Shown here: positions 24,482 to 38,100 of the stretch, one piece after another
Numbering within the stretch: position 1 is the stretch's first letter
How the letters are laid out: every line of letters starts with the position of its first letter
Origin: Prunella strophiata
Taxonomy: Eukaryota; Chordata; Aves; Passeriformes; Prunellidae
Length of the DNA stretch: 64,000 nucleotides
Assembly: GCA_036583965.1 (NCBI GenBank)
Contig: JAZBQD010000015.1
Location: 25,227,810-25,291,809 of the forward strand
Direction: 5' to 3'
Made by a program: the position numbers and the translations under genes
Notes under the pieces: generated by a model
Told to the model about the DNA's origin: nothing
Databases searched by the model: none
Seen by the model: only the letters and a program-made list of their open reading frames with translations

Positions 24482-27400
24482 AAAACAGACTATAAAGAAA
24501 CTTGTCAGTGATATATCAACACAGACTTTCACAAAAAACTTTTTCAGGAATACATGAACTCTTTTGCAAGTTTGTCAAAACCCTCTATAAAAACAAGAAA
24601 GTCGTACATACTGTTGCAACCGTGTTGAAAGAGACAGGTATAAGATGCAAAATACTAATACCAAAATACATTTTCAGACAGCTTAATAAGCATAATAGGT
24701 ATGAGGTGATTTGGTTCAACAGCATGTTGTAGACTGAAACTATGCAAAAAAATTACCCTAGAGGTTTTTGGAGGTCTATACTGCATTTCCCACACAGCCT
24801 ATGCTGAGCAGGAAAGTTAGTGAATCTATGCAGAATGTTTTATGGGATCATGGACTAGAATAACATTATCTTCTACATATGCTACTTAAAAAGTATTTTT
24901 TGAAGACAGCTGATTTAATTAAAATTGCATAAGTAAAATTCAGCAAAAAGAAAGTTACTTTTGCCTATTAGTGATCTGTAATAGGTATTATCCTATTTAT
25001 TGTTACATTTTTATTTATGACTCATATATTTAGTTAAATAAATAGATTTTGGAGAAACACAATATTTAGCTTTAATATATACCTTGGGGTTTTGAGCATG
25101 TTGATATTTTCAGAAGACATTTTTCTGCATTGCTTAAAAGGCAAGGAAGTACAAGGCTGAGATCTTAAAGGACAGCTTAGGTGCTAAAGGGCAGCTTTGG
25201 AAGTCGGTGCTCTGCAATTTCTCCTGTGGCTTGAGGGGAAGAACTTGAGAGGCAAAGTGGATCATCCAAGCTCGTGCTCTGAACAGATGCACTCTGTCCC
25301 TGTAGACTCACTGATCCAAAGATTAATGGTGGAATTATTGATCTAACTCAAGCCAAACTTTGTGGCTATTTTGCTTCTCTTTTATGCAAATAGTCAGCCT
25401 ATGCAATTTGATAATTCAATGAATGTACTTGAAAGGTATCTCCTATAATATCTGTTGAACTTGTTTTAGAAATAGGAGCACTTTTGTTTCCGCTTTGGCC
25501 ATAAATCCAAGTTCAAATAAAAAACTCCCAATGTTTTTACTAAAAAGACTTAGCAATTAATGTAGAATCCAGATTTTGCAGAATGATGCACATTAAAAAG
25601 AAAAACAAAAAAGAAAATCCCCAGCAGCATCCACTTCCACTAAGAAGGAAAACCTCATACTTTTAAGCTGACGGGATTTTTCACTGACTTCAGGGGAAGT
25701 CTGGAAAGCTGTTACAGCAATCACTGACTTCTAGGGGAATAAAAAGAGTACATTGGAAAAAATCCATATTTTATGGATTTTATTAGCTATGTTCACAAAA
25801 TAAAAACCTATTAGCAAGTGTCAATTCTAGCATGGTTTAAATGTTCAAAACAAAGAAGAGTCACGGGGAAAAAACCCCAAAAAACCAAGGAAAAACCCCA
25901 GCTTGTTTGAAACAACACAAAGTTCATTCAGATACAAATAACTTCGCATTTTTCATCTGGTGTATTCATTGAACACCCCCCACACACAGGCTATTTGGCC
26001 TCAGTCAGGGTCCAGAGTTGTCCAAAATGTTAATGACACTTCATTTTCAGAAAATTAAGAATTGAATGGCCTCTGTCTGTTTTGCAAAGAGAAATAAAGT
26101 GATGCCAGGTCTGATGAGCCTGATCTGCTCATTTCATGCAGCTGTGGAATCATCATTGATTCTCTCTGAGTATTGTAATCCACATACAGTTTTCTGAAAC
26201 CTGTTGGCAGATCAGCTTTGTCTACTCAGTTTTAGGTTTATACCTTCTTTAAGGCCATAAAATGCTCTTTTAATTTCTGTGTTGGCCTTTGAATAGTTAC
26301 AGAATGGAAGTATCATTCAGTAACTGGGAGCTAAAGGAGCTAAGAGAACACCAGCTTGGAAATGCACCTTGAAATGCTGATTTTTCCCATATCATTGTAC
26401 ATAACTTGCTTATTAATGTGCACCTCTTCCATTGTAGAGAGAATGTCTGGTCTGATTTATAGGTGTGGGGACTCACATCCTTTCTTCAAAATGAGGTGTT
26501 TGATACTTGTTACCCCTTTGTGGTCTGATGGCTGGGGAAGTACTCACAGTCATCAGGGTCTTTAGCATATTTTAAGCTTTGTCAAAGAGAGCTGAAAATC
26601 CTAGATGTCATATAATATAAAATAACCACAACCTCTGGTCCATGGTAGTAATCCAGGTCCCAGTAAAATTTAAGACAGCTGCTAGTGTATTTTTATTGAC
26701 TTCTCCCTACCAGAGTCACAGAGCAATGATACTTCAGTATTACATGTCTTGAATGGGGACAATACATTAAGCTATTCACCACTAACTCTGACATCCTGTT
26801 TTGAATCTTTCTGGATTCCCGAGCAAGAAATACTGCTTACTTAACTTCCCATTACACTTTTGGATAGTTTCCTATAAAGAGAGTGAATAATTTACCATTT
26901 TTGCTGCAACTTGCCCTGCTAAAGCTTTGCACTGGTAATTTAATTCTATATTCATTTAGTTTGAATTACACAGGGAACATCTGCAACGATTCCTAACAAT
27001 AACTACATTTCAAGACAATTACACAGTAATAACTAGAGCTGCAGGATGATGTCAAAGCCAGAAGAGAAAAAAGAGGTGCACACAGACTTTGTGCATGAAA
27101 TTAAATTTTGTGCTTAATTGGGAAAATGTAAGTTTATCAGAGGAAAGTCTTTGTGACACCACATGCATGTATTTAATATACGTGTTTCTGTATTTGCTGG
27201 AACATTTTCTATTGGCATCACACATTTACTTTCATTACTGATTCTCTGAATCACTGATGAAATGAATGTCCAAATTTCCTCTCCTTCTTAGCCAATTCCT
27301 TTTAAGAAGATGAAGACAATGAAATAAAAAAGACCTTGTGAGATTTAACTTGTCAATCTTATGGACTTAAGAACTGTGAGAGGCAGGAACTCCATACCCT

Positions 27401-30400
27401 ATATTCTATATCCTAATCTACAGAGATGTTTTTTTGTTTGTTTATCAAATACTTTTTATGCTGCTATATAGTCATCCAGAACATGACAGACATAAACATT
27501 CAAATTTTACTTTTCCCTTTGAGAGGAGAAAATCCACTGCCTTATATTGCATTTCTGGGAAGACCTATTTTTTTTTTTTGCAAATATTTAAAAAAAAAAA
27601 AAAAATTCTGGTCAGGATACTGTCAATATAAACCACAAAAGTTTTGATTTTTCTGCACTACAGATCTTTTCACCTTTTCTCATAACTTACCAGATATATT
27701 GCTGATCCTTTCAAAACTGTCATCTCCTCTAAGGAGCAAGTACACTGTGGTAAATGGTTGATCTCCTAGCATGAAGTTAACTCATTCAACTCTCAGACCT
27801 TGCCCCATCTGAATCTGTCACTCCAAATCAGTGCCCCTGGCTCTCTTCACCTTCTATTGGCAAATGCCCTTCTCCATCACTCAGTGTGTAGCTGCTTATG
27901 TGGAATCACTTCTGCTGTGTGTCAGGAAGCAGAAATGTGTTTTTCTGCAGCTTTTGTCCAGTGTCATCTCTTGTAAGTGGAGAAAAGAGAAAGTACTGGA
28001 AAAAATACAGAGTAAGCATTGATTTCAGTGCCATAACCAAGACTTCTTGAGGGTACAGTACTGTGAGTGAAAAGTCATTTGGAACTGAAACACAGGGGTT
28101 ACCACTGGTTTACAGCCAAGATGAGATAAAAGCCAACCCCATCACTCATCCTGTTATTCCTAAGGGCAGAGTGGCATTTGGAGGGGAAGATTTTCACCTA
28201 CAGAGGTCCCTAAGTCAGCTTAGAAGGTTTCAGCAAACTTTGAACATTTTGAACTCTGAACATCTCTCTAAAACTTGAGAGGGGAAAAGGCCCACTTAGC
28301 TGTGATTTTGGAATTTCATTTTTCTGGGAATCCCTGACTCAAACCAATTGCTTAGCCCTTCAGCCTTTTCCTTCTGCTCTTCTTACAGCAACGTGAATTT
28401 GACTATAATTTTTGTGCTTAAGTCTTACCTGAAAACAGATGTTTCTTTTGTTACATTTTTTGTTAAATTTCTTGGTTTTTTTTCTGTGAAAAACCCTCAA
28501 GTTTTGACGTGAAAATATCTCTTTCCAGAAGATGATACTGAAGCAATGTAAATGCTAATATTTACTCATCTGAATGAAGACTAGTAAACCAGTGTCAATA
28601 GCAAGGTTTCACTGCACTAACACGCAAAATGTGTCAATATCAGCTTCCAGGAAGATAAAGGAAATTCAGATAAACATTTTTTTTCAATGTTCTAAAATAA
28701 AGAAAGCTGTATTTTTCAGCTTATTTTGGATAATTGTTTAGATGAAGCAAAAATATACAGAAGGAAGCACCAAAAAGCTTTGAATTAGCAGCAGTAATAC
28801 CTACTGCAGTATTAGTGTGAAGTTCAGCTATAAAAATGGAGATCTGATGCCGTGGTTTCTACTCTCAGTTTCATTCACTGGAGTAACACTCTGTCTACTC
28901 TGTTGTAATCCACATTTTCAGATTGCTCATTATCATCACAGTGACCACATGTTAATCCTTAGCAGGAGTACCATACAGCAAACATCTGACCACAGCTTTG
29001 ATAAATTTCCTAGGAAAAATAAATGAAAAAAAAGTGTTTTTCAGAGTATATTTTAATATTGATGTGATGATCTGGAGTTGCTCTAAGAAAGGGGATAGAG
29101 TTACTTGTGCTTGTGAGATACAGGGAAATATGTAAACACAGAACTTATATCTTCAAGTAGTTTTTAAAAATTGTAACTAGGAGGAAACAACAGTTGGTTA
29201 TTAAAAATAAACAAGTAATGCTTAGTAATTAATTTTTGAAGTTTCTCTGACTAATCTAATCCTTTGTATCCCTTCTGGGAACATTCAGCTGCATAAGTTA
29301 TCTTTTTTCAGAATATTCTCCTCTGGAAAAGCAAAGTGAAAGCATCTGTCAAATTTGGAAGGACAAATGGATTAGATTTTCCATAAATCCACTACTTGTC
29401 TTTTTCTTAAAAAATGGAAGGGACGGAGTTTTCCAAGATGCACAGAATTTTTAGGGACAAGTATTTTCTTTTGTGCTTTAGGTCTCTTCAGTATATCTTT
29501 GCTTCCCTCCCAGAAATTATTCCAGTGAAATGACTTTACAGCAGCAGAATATGTCACTCTTTTGAGAAGGAAACTTCTCTTTGAAGGAAGAGTTCAGAAG
29601 AAGCTGGTGGTCTGACAACTTGGGAGAATCTATTCCTTTTTATGGCTTATTTTTTTGAGGGGTGAATGACTTGCACCTTGAAATGGTTATTTTCAAGCAC
29701 ATCTATTCCTATAGCAGATGAAATTTTATTTGCTCTGCATGTTCCACTGCTTCCAAATGGAGTACTATCTAATTTGAATGTTTTCTTATGGGTTCCTTTA
29801 CATCTTATATTCTTGAGGCATTTTCTTACTTGGTACCTTATTTGGTAACCATTTAGCACATATAAACTTCTTGCTTACATCTTACTCACATTTTCTAAAA
29901 TATTTTATTTTTTCCAGGGTTGCTGTTCAGATTTTCACCTTACTTTACTGCCTCCTTCTGTTGACATTAGGTCTATAAGATTCTTAACTGGCTATTGCAT
30001 ATTGACCATGCAGGCTGTGCTGCCCTTTAGAAGTCTGATGAATTTCCTAACTCCATTCAGTGAAATATGACTCAAATGGCCCATTCCAAGCTGCAAATAC
30101 CTCACCCACCAGGACTTCAAATGGTCTGGTTGGAAAGGGAGGAAGGGAGGGTGTAGAACTGTCACTCAAACTTCTCCTCTACCCTTCTTTGAAGGGGAAT
30201 GGTAATGAAAGAGTGGAAAAACAACCAATTATAAAAATATTCCGACTCTAATCTGCGTACTTTCTTTCCTACCCACTCTCTGGGCATGCAAAAGTGACTT
30301 TCCTAAACACAAATTTTCCAGAGTCTCAGATCTGTGAATGACACAGTCCTCTCTTTGCAACTTCACAGGTATCTGCCTGTACCTCACATAATTTCAGGGA

Positions 30401-32999
30401 ATATTAGTCCCTTGATTATGTCAGTATCTCAGGGAAACAATTCACAGTGTTTCTGTGCCCTTGCAGTTCCATCCTGTCATTTCTAAAAGGTATTGCTTTG
30501 CACCTGAAATGTTCTGTTCCTGTTCATTGACTGCATGATGCTTCCTGTTTAACAATGGGCAGTAATGGAATACATAATTCAAATAACATTGCTTGGTCAC
30601 TAAACTCTCTGGCCATCTTTATAACATTGCTTTAATTGCATGAGCACCGTGCATGTCTATTATTTGGGAATACTACAGGTGTTAAACCAGTGAGACAAAG
30701 ATGAATGAGTGAATGCCTTGTCTTTGCTAAACTGAAGTGAGCATTCTCCTTAACTCCTTCCATGAGAATTATATCCAGGTTTGTGTAGGTCTCTCATGTT
30801 TTGTTATAGGCAACTTTCAACAGGGCTAACAGCAGAGCAAAGCAGAATGGAATTGAGTGAACAGCTGAATTTTACCATGCCTTTCTGTTGCTAATGTTTT
30901 AGATGTTGCTCATGCAAGTGCTCCAGGCATGCTGGGCTTGCTCCATTTTTAAAAAATAGTACTTACCAGAGTATTTTGCTCAGAACCTGTATGGCTTTTG
31001 TTTAATGTCTTGTGATGCAGGAGGACTATTTCAACACACATCACTCTACAAAGTGTTGAGCTATTCAATCTGCTTCACTACATTCCTTTGATATCTTTTC
31101 CCTCCTCATTCCCAGTTTTTAAGGAGATACTCATATACCTGAAAGAGTTCTTCATTTTTTGTCCCTGCATAGTATCACAGTTATGCCTTTTCTCCATGCT
31201 AATTTATTAGTACTGGGACTTTAATTCACCAAATACCCTGAGTCATGCATGCCATAATGCAATAAGGGGAAATTTGTGTTTTGAATCTGACTGCAGGCAA
31301 AGAGTCCAGGGTAAGGCTCCAAAATGATACCCCATCCTCAAAGAAAGTGAAGAAAATTCAACAACAGTAACTCAACAGTAGCAGTAATTCAACAACATTG
31401 CAGACTATAAAAGGGTTAATAGAAAATTTTATAGGGATTTTCAGCAAGATTTTTCTGTTTGTAGAAATCAAGGATGTGGAAAAACTCAAGATCCACACAT
31501 CTGAAAATGTCAGCTGTGCAACAAGGCAGTATTTCATTACCTTTCCACCAACAAGGCTCTAAAGAGGTCATAAACTTTCCAGTCACTGATAGTCAGGGCT
31601 TTTAAAGTGCTTAAGGCTTTTGTAATCATTTTTGTAGCCAAACTCCAAGGCTTCTAAGTGTGTTTATATGAAGACAAAGGCTTAATAACCTTTTTCAGAA
31701 GTAACTTGGTACCTTAAATGCCTCAAAATACTGGTACCCATTTTCATGCACATCAAAGGACCTGAATTTTGAAAACCATTGAGAACCTATTTTCTGAAAG
31801 AGAGGCTTTCACAGTGCAAGCACTCAAGAATAAAGGACCCTAAGGTGTATTCTCAGTGCTGACAGCACCGAGAGTTGTGTGGCAGTTTCTCACTATTTCT
31901 GTGGCTCTCTATGCCCCTTCTTTCAAGTGTAACTCTGAATAATCCCTTCTTGACATGTACTCCCAGTGCCCTGAACCTTCTTCCTCCCAGTGTTGGAAGC
32001 TCTGTGGGGGGGAGAGAGGGAGGGAGGGATGGTAGCCAGCTATGCCATCTCTGGGCTCTCCTGGAAGTGCAAGACATAGAGAAAGGTCAGTAAATCTAAA
32101 TCTTTCTGTAAGGCAAAGATGATGCATTCCCCTGCTTACTTCTCCAAATCCATCCAGACTGCACCTGTGAGTTTTTCAGCTAGTACTGTAACCTGAGAGT
32201 TTCTGTCTCCCAGCTGGGAGTGGATATGCACCCACATAACCATTTGCCAGATTCATTGCCTCATTTTATGCTGTTAATGTTCTTGTTCAAATGGAGTTAT
32301 TGCCTGCTGCTCTGTTACAGGTGTTCCTTATGTCCATTGTTTTTTCTTAGTATGAAGTCTTGCAGATTTTTTATATCTTTAAAGCACTTATATCTACTAG
32401 CTTGTATCCTCTCTACGTGGTCCATTTTACACCCATGGCAGATCCATGATGTAAAGCAATTTTTTGTACCCTTTTAAATTTTGATTGTTGCAGATGTTAC
32501 CAAAGGTATCAGTAACAATAAGAAGAATTCTCCCACCTCCTTTCAGAAAATCCCACAACCATAAACTTGCACTATTTTTTATAATTTAGAAACATGTTTC
32601 AGATAACACAATCTAATACAATGCTACCCACTTTTTTTAACATAGACTGCTCAGTGAATCTTCACAGAATTTTTATTTTTTTGTGTTCAAACAGATATCT
32701 TGGAAGTCCCTGCATTCTTCTGATTACTCACTTGATTTTCTTTATGACAGCAATTCACTGTGGCACTAAATATACTTCTGAACACCAGTTCTTCTGCTTT
32801 CACCCCTGAATTATTGCTGTGGTGATGCTCACCAAAGATTCTGCTAGGGGAATATGAGGAAATAATAGAGCTCTTGAGGATGAGGGTCATAAGCTAACAC
32901 AATGAAAAGTGTCATCTGCTGTTTTCCTACAGTATTTAAGATTATTTTAAAAGATTTGTGTAATTATCAATAATTGGTTTCTTCTCTATCCAAGGCCTG
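23761..32999. other. Long AT-rich interval, no gene recognised
   Basis: More than 9 kb with no recognisable gene or transposon. It contains A-runs at 24184-24201 and 24451-24479 (A29), a T12 run followed closely by an A16 run (27568-27605), and A-rich patches broken by CCCC near 25866-25900. Frames do not exceed about 90 codons, and frames on opposite strands overlap at 29647-29859 and 31853-32127. The latter sits in a slightly GC-richer patch with a GGGAGGGA run. Confidence 0.45.
24451..24479. repeat. A29 homopolymer
   Basis: The longest homopolymer in the window. It may mark an old retroposon tail, but no element is recognisable beside it. Confidence 0.9.
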
Positions 33000-33031
33000 T
33001 TTGCAGTTAAGTTGGCCAACTTAACTGCAAA
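33000..33031. repeat. Perfect 32-bp palindrome
   Basis: The 32 bases equal their own reverse complement with no spacer. One half-site is TTTGCAGTTAAGTTGG, and the centre is GGCC at 33014-33017. The symmetry stops exactly at both ends. It lies five bases left of the CR1 3' terminus. It could be a cruciform-forming site, a dimeric protein site or a scar of insertion or repair; the sequence does not decide. Confidence 0.97.
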
Positions 33032-33036
33032 TTCAG

Positions 33037-33150
33037 ATTCATAGAATGGTTTGGGTTGGAAGTGACCTTAAAGATCATCCAGTTCCAACTCCCCAGTCAT
33101 GGGCAGTCATGGGCAGGGATGCCTTACCCCAGACCAGGTTGCTCAGATCT
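33037..33150 (-). mobile_element. CR1 LINE 3' end, minus strand, severely 5'-truncated
   Basis: The plus strand reads 'TTCATAGAATGGTTTGGGTT', followed by 'GGAAGTGACCTTAAAG' and 'ATCATCCAGTTCCAACTCC', the complement of the avian CR1 3' untranslated end. It continues through 'CATGGGCAGGGATGCC' and 'AGACCAGGTTGCTCAGA'. Only about 110 bases of the element remain. An internal 10-11-bp duplication ('GTCATGGGCA' twice) lies at about 33095-33115. Strong 5' truncation is normal for CR1 retrotransposition. Confidence 0.9.
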
Positions 33151-34642
33151 TGTCTCTCACTGCTCCATGCAGAGTGGAGGCCTCCTCTTGATTATTCATT
33201 GGCTTTATGTCTGAAATACTGAGAGCATTTATGTGAAAGACTTCAGGCCTACAAAATCTGAAGGCAGGACTTTTAATGGCAAACCTTCCAGTCTTAAGGA
33301 CAGCAACAAATTTTAGATGTCAGGAAGCATGGAGGAAATTGTAAAAATGGGAACCATTGTGCCCAGCTGTGATGGAAAGAATATATTTAGCATCATGAAT
33401 TCAAAGTAGGGGAGTAGCTGGGAGTTAGACTTTCCCTTAAACAAATCAGGAGTAACTATCAAAAGATCAGTATGTTTTTTCCCTCATGGATAAAATAAGC
33501 TCAGGCCATGATTAGGAACCATGAGAGAAACTACTGTGCACAACTAGAAAGAGGGAAGATAAGAGAAGTCAGTGGCCATAAATATTCTGACTTCTCTTTC
33601 TTGTTTATTTAATTATGTTGTGGTTTTGCTACCTATATTCTCAATTTAGATTAAATTAAAGATTATAATTTTCTGACAGGAAACCTTTTTTTTAACATAA
33701 AACTTCTTAAAAACGTATATTCTCTTCCAATTCCAAATACAATGAGATACATCTCCCATCATTTCTGCTGGGATGTGAATATTTTAAATGAGAATTCCGA
33801 GAATGGAAAGAATAATGATGAGGTTAAGGATGGCTACTTTTCCTTGTAGAACAGCAAACTCAATGCTTATCTCCTCAAAGAAGCAGTGCAGTGTCAGCAA
33901 AAAGACTGGTATCCCTTTAAATATACTGTTTTCAAACTCTTTCAGACAATACATCCTTGGACCTTAAGAGTCAGAAAAACTGAGGCTTAACTTGTTCTGA
34001 GTCATTCAGGTATGGTGGGCTTTCCTTGAAGTTTGAAGAGGCCTATGCCTATTTTCTGTGGCATCATTTTTATAAAGACCCTTCATAGCCAACATTTTTG
34101 TAATTCAGGCATGCTAGTTTAAAACTACAGACCTGTAGCAGACCTTCTTTATAGAGGAATCTTGCATTTCTACATTTTGTAGCATTTAGCCTCAGCTCAC
34201 AATCTGTATGATTTATGCAGGAAATTATTCAGCTATGGAGGAAAAACAAAAGTTGAGAGCAAAATTCAGACTGTAAAACAAAGCAAAAAGAAATCAAACT
34301 GTGGGGATGAAAAGAAGGGTGTACTTGAGCTTTCTCTAAAAATGGGAATGGATTAAAAAACATTAAGGGAGGAAAGTAGCCTGAATAGGACTGCAGGACT
34401 TAAAAGAGTGACAAAAATAAGTTACTTACCAGGATGGCATATTAATTATGTGGTTATTAGCTTTAGTACTTCTAAATAGGGAAAATGAACAGATGCTAGA
34501 AACCATTAATAACTACCAGATAAAGAGGTTGCCAGGAAAATAAATATTTTGCCATGACTTGTGAGGACAGGCAGAAATACCCAACAATGAACAAAACTCT
34601 TCCCAGAAACCACCTGAATATTAAAGAAATAGAATGCACTTC
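33151..34642. other. AT-rich spacer, no gene recognised
   Basis: Nothing recognisable was found. The last part reads into the LTR; the 90-codon frame starting at 34554 crosses the LTR boundary and is not a gene. Confidence 0.4.
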
Positions 34643-35153
34643 TGTCCTGGGTTGCAATGCAAGATGTATTTTATTACCATCTCCTTGTACTGTTAAAACT
34701 GGGAGGAGGCAGTGTTCTCCTTATCTCTTACCTCCTGCTGCGGGATTGTCTCATGTTAATGGCTCTGTTAATGGCCCATCAAGGCCTTATCACATAATTC
34801 TTAGAAGTTACAATAGTCCATTGTGAGGTGCTCTGCCCAAGGGGGAGGGCCAGGCAGTTTCATGGGATAAAGTTTGGGTTTTGAGACTGAAGAAGCAGTC
34901 CTGTTCTCTGGCCTGCAGAGGACACAGGACTGCCTGCTGCCAGCCTCACTGCTTGGGTGGGACCATTTCATTTTGGGACTGCTATCACCACTCCAACTAG
35001 GAGGGAAAGATATCAGATTGCACTCTGACTCTGGGCTTGGTTTTTTTTTTTTTTTGTTTTTTCTTTCCTTTGCATGTATTTTATTTTAGTTTTTTATTAA
35101 ATTGTATTTCTGACTTAGAGTGTCTCACTAGTTTTTATTTTCAAACCAGTACA
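34643..35153 (+). mobile_element. Solo LTR, ERVL-like, with 5-bp target duplication
   Basis: A 511-base element begins TGTCCTGG and ends CCAGTACA, an inverted terminus with one mismatch. It is flanked by identical ACTTC pairs (34638-34642 and 35154-35158). A 5-bp duplication fits the ERVL class. Plus-strand LTR signals are a weak TATA-like GGATAAAG (about 34865) and an ATTAAA polyadenylation variant (35096-35101), preceded by a T-run at 35041-35055 that may have expanded after insertion. No internal genes remain, so recombination between the two LTRs probably removed them. The 71-90-codon frames here are artefacts. Confidence 0.85.
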
Positions 35154-38100
35154 ACTTCAGAAGAGTTCTGAAATTTTTGATCACAGCTCCCCTGTTCTCC
35201 TATCTTGAGAAGAGGCATGGGAAGGGAAGCCAGCTTCCTCTCAGCTCAGTTATTTGCTTCTGCCACCCTGCTCCAGCTGCCAAGGGACAGCTGTCCAGGG
35301 TGTCACTGAGACTGTCCCTGCAGAGCTGCTGGGTGACAGGCTGAAGGCAACAGCCACCCCATACTCTGCAGCAAGGCAGGGACCACACCTGGGAACTGAG
35401 GTCTCCAGCGAGGGGCTGGGCAGAAGAAATGCAAAGAAGCTCTGGAAGGGAGCACATGGTGGCCACTCTCAGTCGGGAGGTTGCTTCCAGTCACATCTCA
35501 CTGGAGACTCTTGGGCTTCATCTGTACAACCTTTGGTAAGCAGGGCCTGCTTAAGATTTTTTTAAGATCCAGGGGCCCAAGTCCCTGGATCACCAAGGTA
35601 TGGGCTGGTGGTGCCATTCTGCACATCCCCTTCAGTGTGACATTGTGTTTCTGATCTGAAAAAGGCAGCAGGCTTGTACCAGATTTGAGCCAGGTGATGT
35701 AGCCAGGTGGAGGATGAGGGGTTTAAAACCTGTGTATGAAGCCAGTACAAATATATTAATTGTCCCACAGTACTGTGCCCAGTGTTTTAATAGCAGAGAA
35801 GCAAAGTCAATTCTCCTACTAGTGTAAACAGAAAGTTTTGGTTTTCTTTAACAAAAGCCCTCTATTATATTTAATTTCTTCAGCCTTTGTTTTTGTGACT
35901 ATTTTGTTGAACAAGGAACAGAAAAAAGCTAGAAAAATAATTGGAAAATAATATACCGAAACATAATTTAGAGAACAGATTATGATAAACATACTGCACT
36001 TGATGCTTTCACTTGATCTCTTTGGTGTAGCTATTTGTTTTCCTTTATCAGCTTCTCTAACTACCTCTGTTTCTAAGACCTCCTGCTCCTCTGCCCAGCA
36101 TTTGTAGTCTCCAGAAGTTTGTGGGTACCAGGAGACTGTTAGCTTTATATTTGATGAAAAAAGCTAAATAAGAGTTGTTTAATGTTTTCTCCTGCCTCTT
36201 GTTGACCTTTCCTCAAAAACTAAAACCTGAAAGGGGCACAGCTACTTCTGAGCACTGATGAAGGCAGCTGTGGAGCTGGGGGGAAGAAAAAGGGCTAGAC
36301 TGTAGAGTTAAAAGAAAAAAGGAAAACCCTAATGTGTTATGCTTTGCACCTGCTGCTGAAGCCCTTGTATTTCAATTTTAATTGCATGCAGCAGCATAAA
36401 GCACCTTTTCATCTCCTCTGCCTATTTACTTTTCCTAGTTCTCTTTATTTACCTGCTACTGTTGTTGTGCTTTGTCAGGCCCAAGTGTCTTTAAAGGCAA
36501 TCACCATAAAAGAAGATGAGTTTTGTTAAGCTCTCTAATGAGTTCAGAATTGAGCTCTGGATAGGCAGACCAAATCTCATATGTGTAACAAGCAGCAACA
36601 TTTGGTTTGAAGAACACTAAAATCTTCACCAGTCAATGAGCTGTTCTTCCTAAATTGTTTCTGTCACCAAGTTTTTCTCATTAGCCTGTATTTGCCCATA
36701 TAATAGTGGCAGCATGAAATTACTATTTGATAAGGTGTTTATAAAGCAGCTTGCCTTATTTTCTCTTCCAGAGGGCAAGAAGTGTTAGTATAATCATCAT
36801 ATTTGCATGATTCTGATAGATATTTGCAGCAATCAAAGTGACTATTTGGTAACACTTAAGTAAATGTTCTGCCAGAGGAACATGGCAAACTCTTAAAAGA
36901 ACAGGAAATGTATTCTCCAAATAAAAAGCATATTTAATATTTGCACTGATCCAAGTTATAGAGTTGTGAAACAATTATTTGATCTCTGCTTTTTCTCCAA
37001 GAGTTCCAGCCAAAATCTGCTATCCCCCTAATAAGCAATCATTCCCTTAGAGTCCAGAGGTCAGACAATTGGCATCTACCTATATATTCACTGGTCCTTT
37101 GTGTCATTTCTAGCCTGCAGGTTGTTTCACCCTGGGCACTTGAATTATTGTGGGAGAAGGGAGTTAATTCAAGAGGAATTTAATTGCACCAGGATCTACA
37201 TTCAGATTCTATATAAAAATATCAGTGATTTGGCCTTTTAAGCATCATGTTCTGTAAACAAAAAATAGTGAGAAAGCCAAGTGTGTTGAAGGACAGCCTG
37301 GAGTTTGATATTATTGCTCCAGGGTTCTACAGGAAATGTTGATGTGATCAAACAGAAGGCATCCCAGTGGCCACCTCCTCTGTAGATTTCAGAGCAGTTT
37401 CTTTACTGTCTTTCAGCTTTGAGGATGTCTCACACTTTTCCAGGGTGTTGCTATAAGAGCAGGAATTCTTCCAGTCATAGAGCAAGAGAATGTATTATGA
37501 TTTTAATGGCCCTTGTGAATCCACTGCTGCCAAGGTACTGTATGTCTGAATTATGTTTAGAAACTTGAAATATAAAGATTAAAAAAAATAATAATAGACT
37601 TTTTAAATTGTAGGAGCTGCTACAATTTCCATCTAAATTTTACATTGATCTTTATCTTTTTTTCCCCCATTTATAGCTTTTATTTTTTCATTAGTTTCCC
37701 TGGGACAATCTGGTGACAGACAGACAACAGCTTTGTTCATTACAATTTATATTTTTACAAAAGGAAATAAATTGGTTCATTAATCAATGTTAATTGTTTG
37801 TTAGACCCCCCAAGGAAAATGAACCATTCAGCTGATTAATCACTCACTGAATTTTTCAGTGGCCTTGTAATTGTGTGTGACTACATAACATTATCAATTG
37901 TTGTTTTGTTCTCTTGTTTTACTACTGATATGCAAAAAGCCATCAGTATGTTTAGAAATTTCTGTGCACACAGAGGAGATGAGAAAATACAGCCAACATT
38001 ATCCTTGCTCCAGAGCTGCTGGAGGTGCTTGCCTGGACAGATTTTGGCAGATGTTATAAATAATGCCTCTTTCACTTTTCATTTCAGTAAGATGAACAGA

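Noticed and set aside
28063..28278. 71-codon plus-strand frame
   Set aside because: No low complexity, but also no recognisable family, splice sites or conservation evidence; its length is expected by chance.
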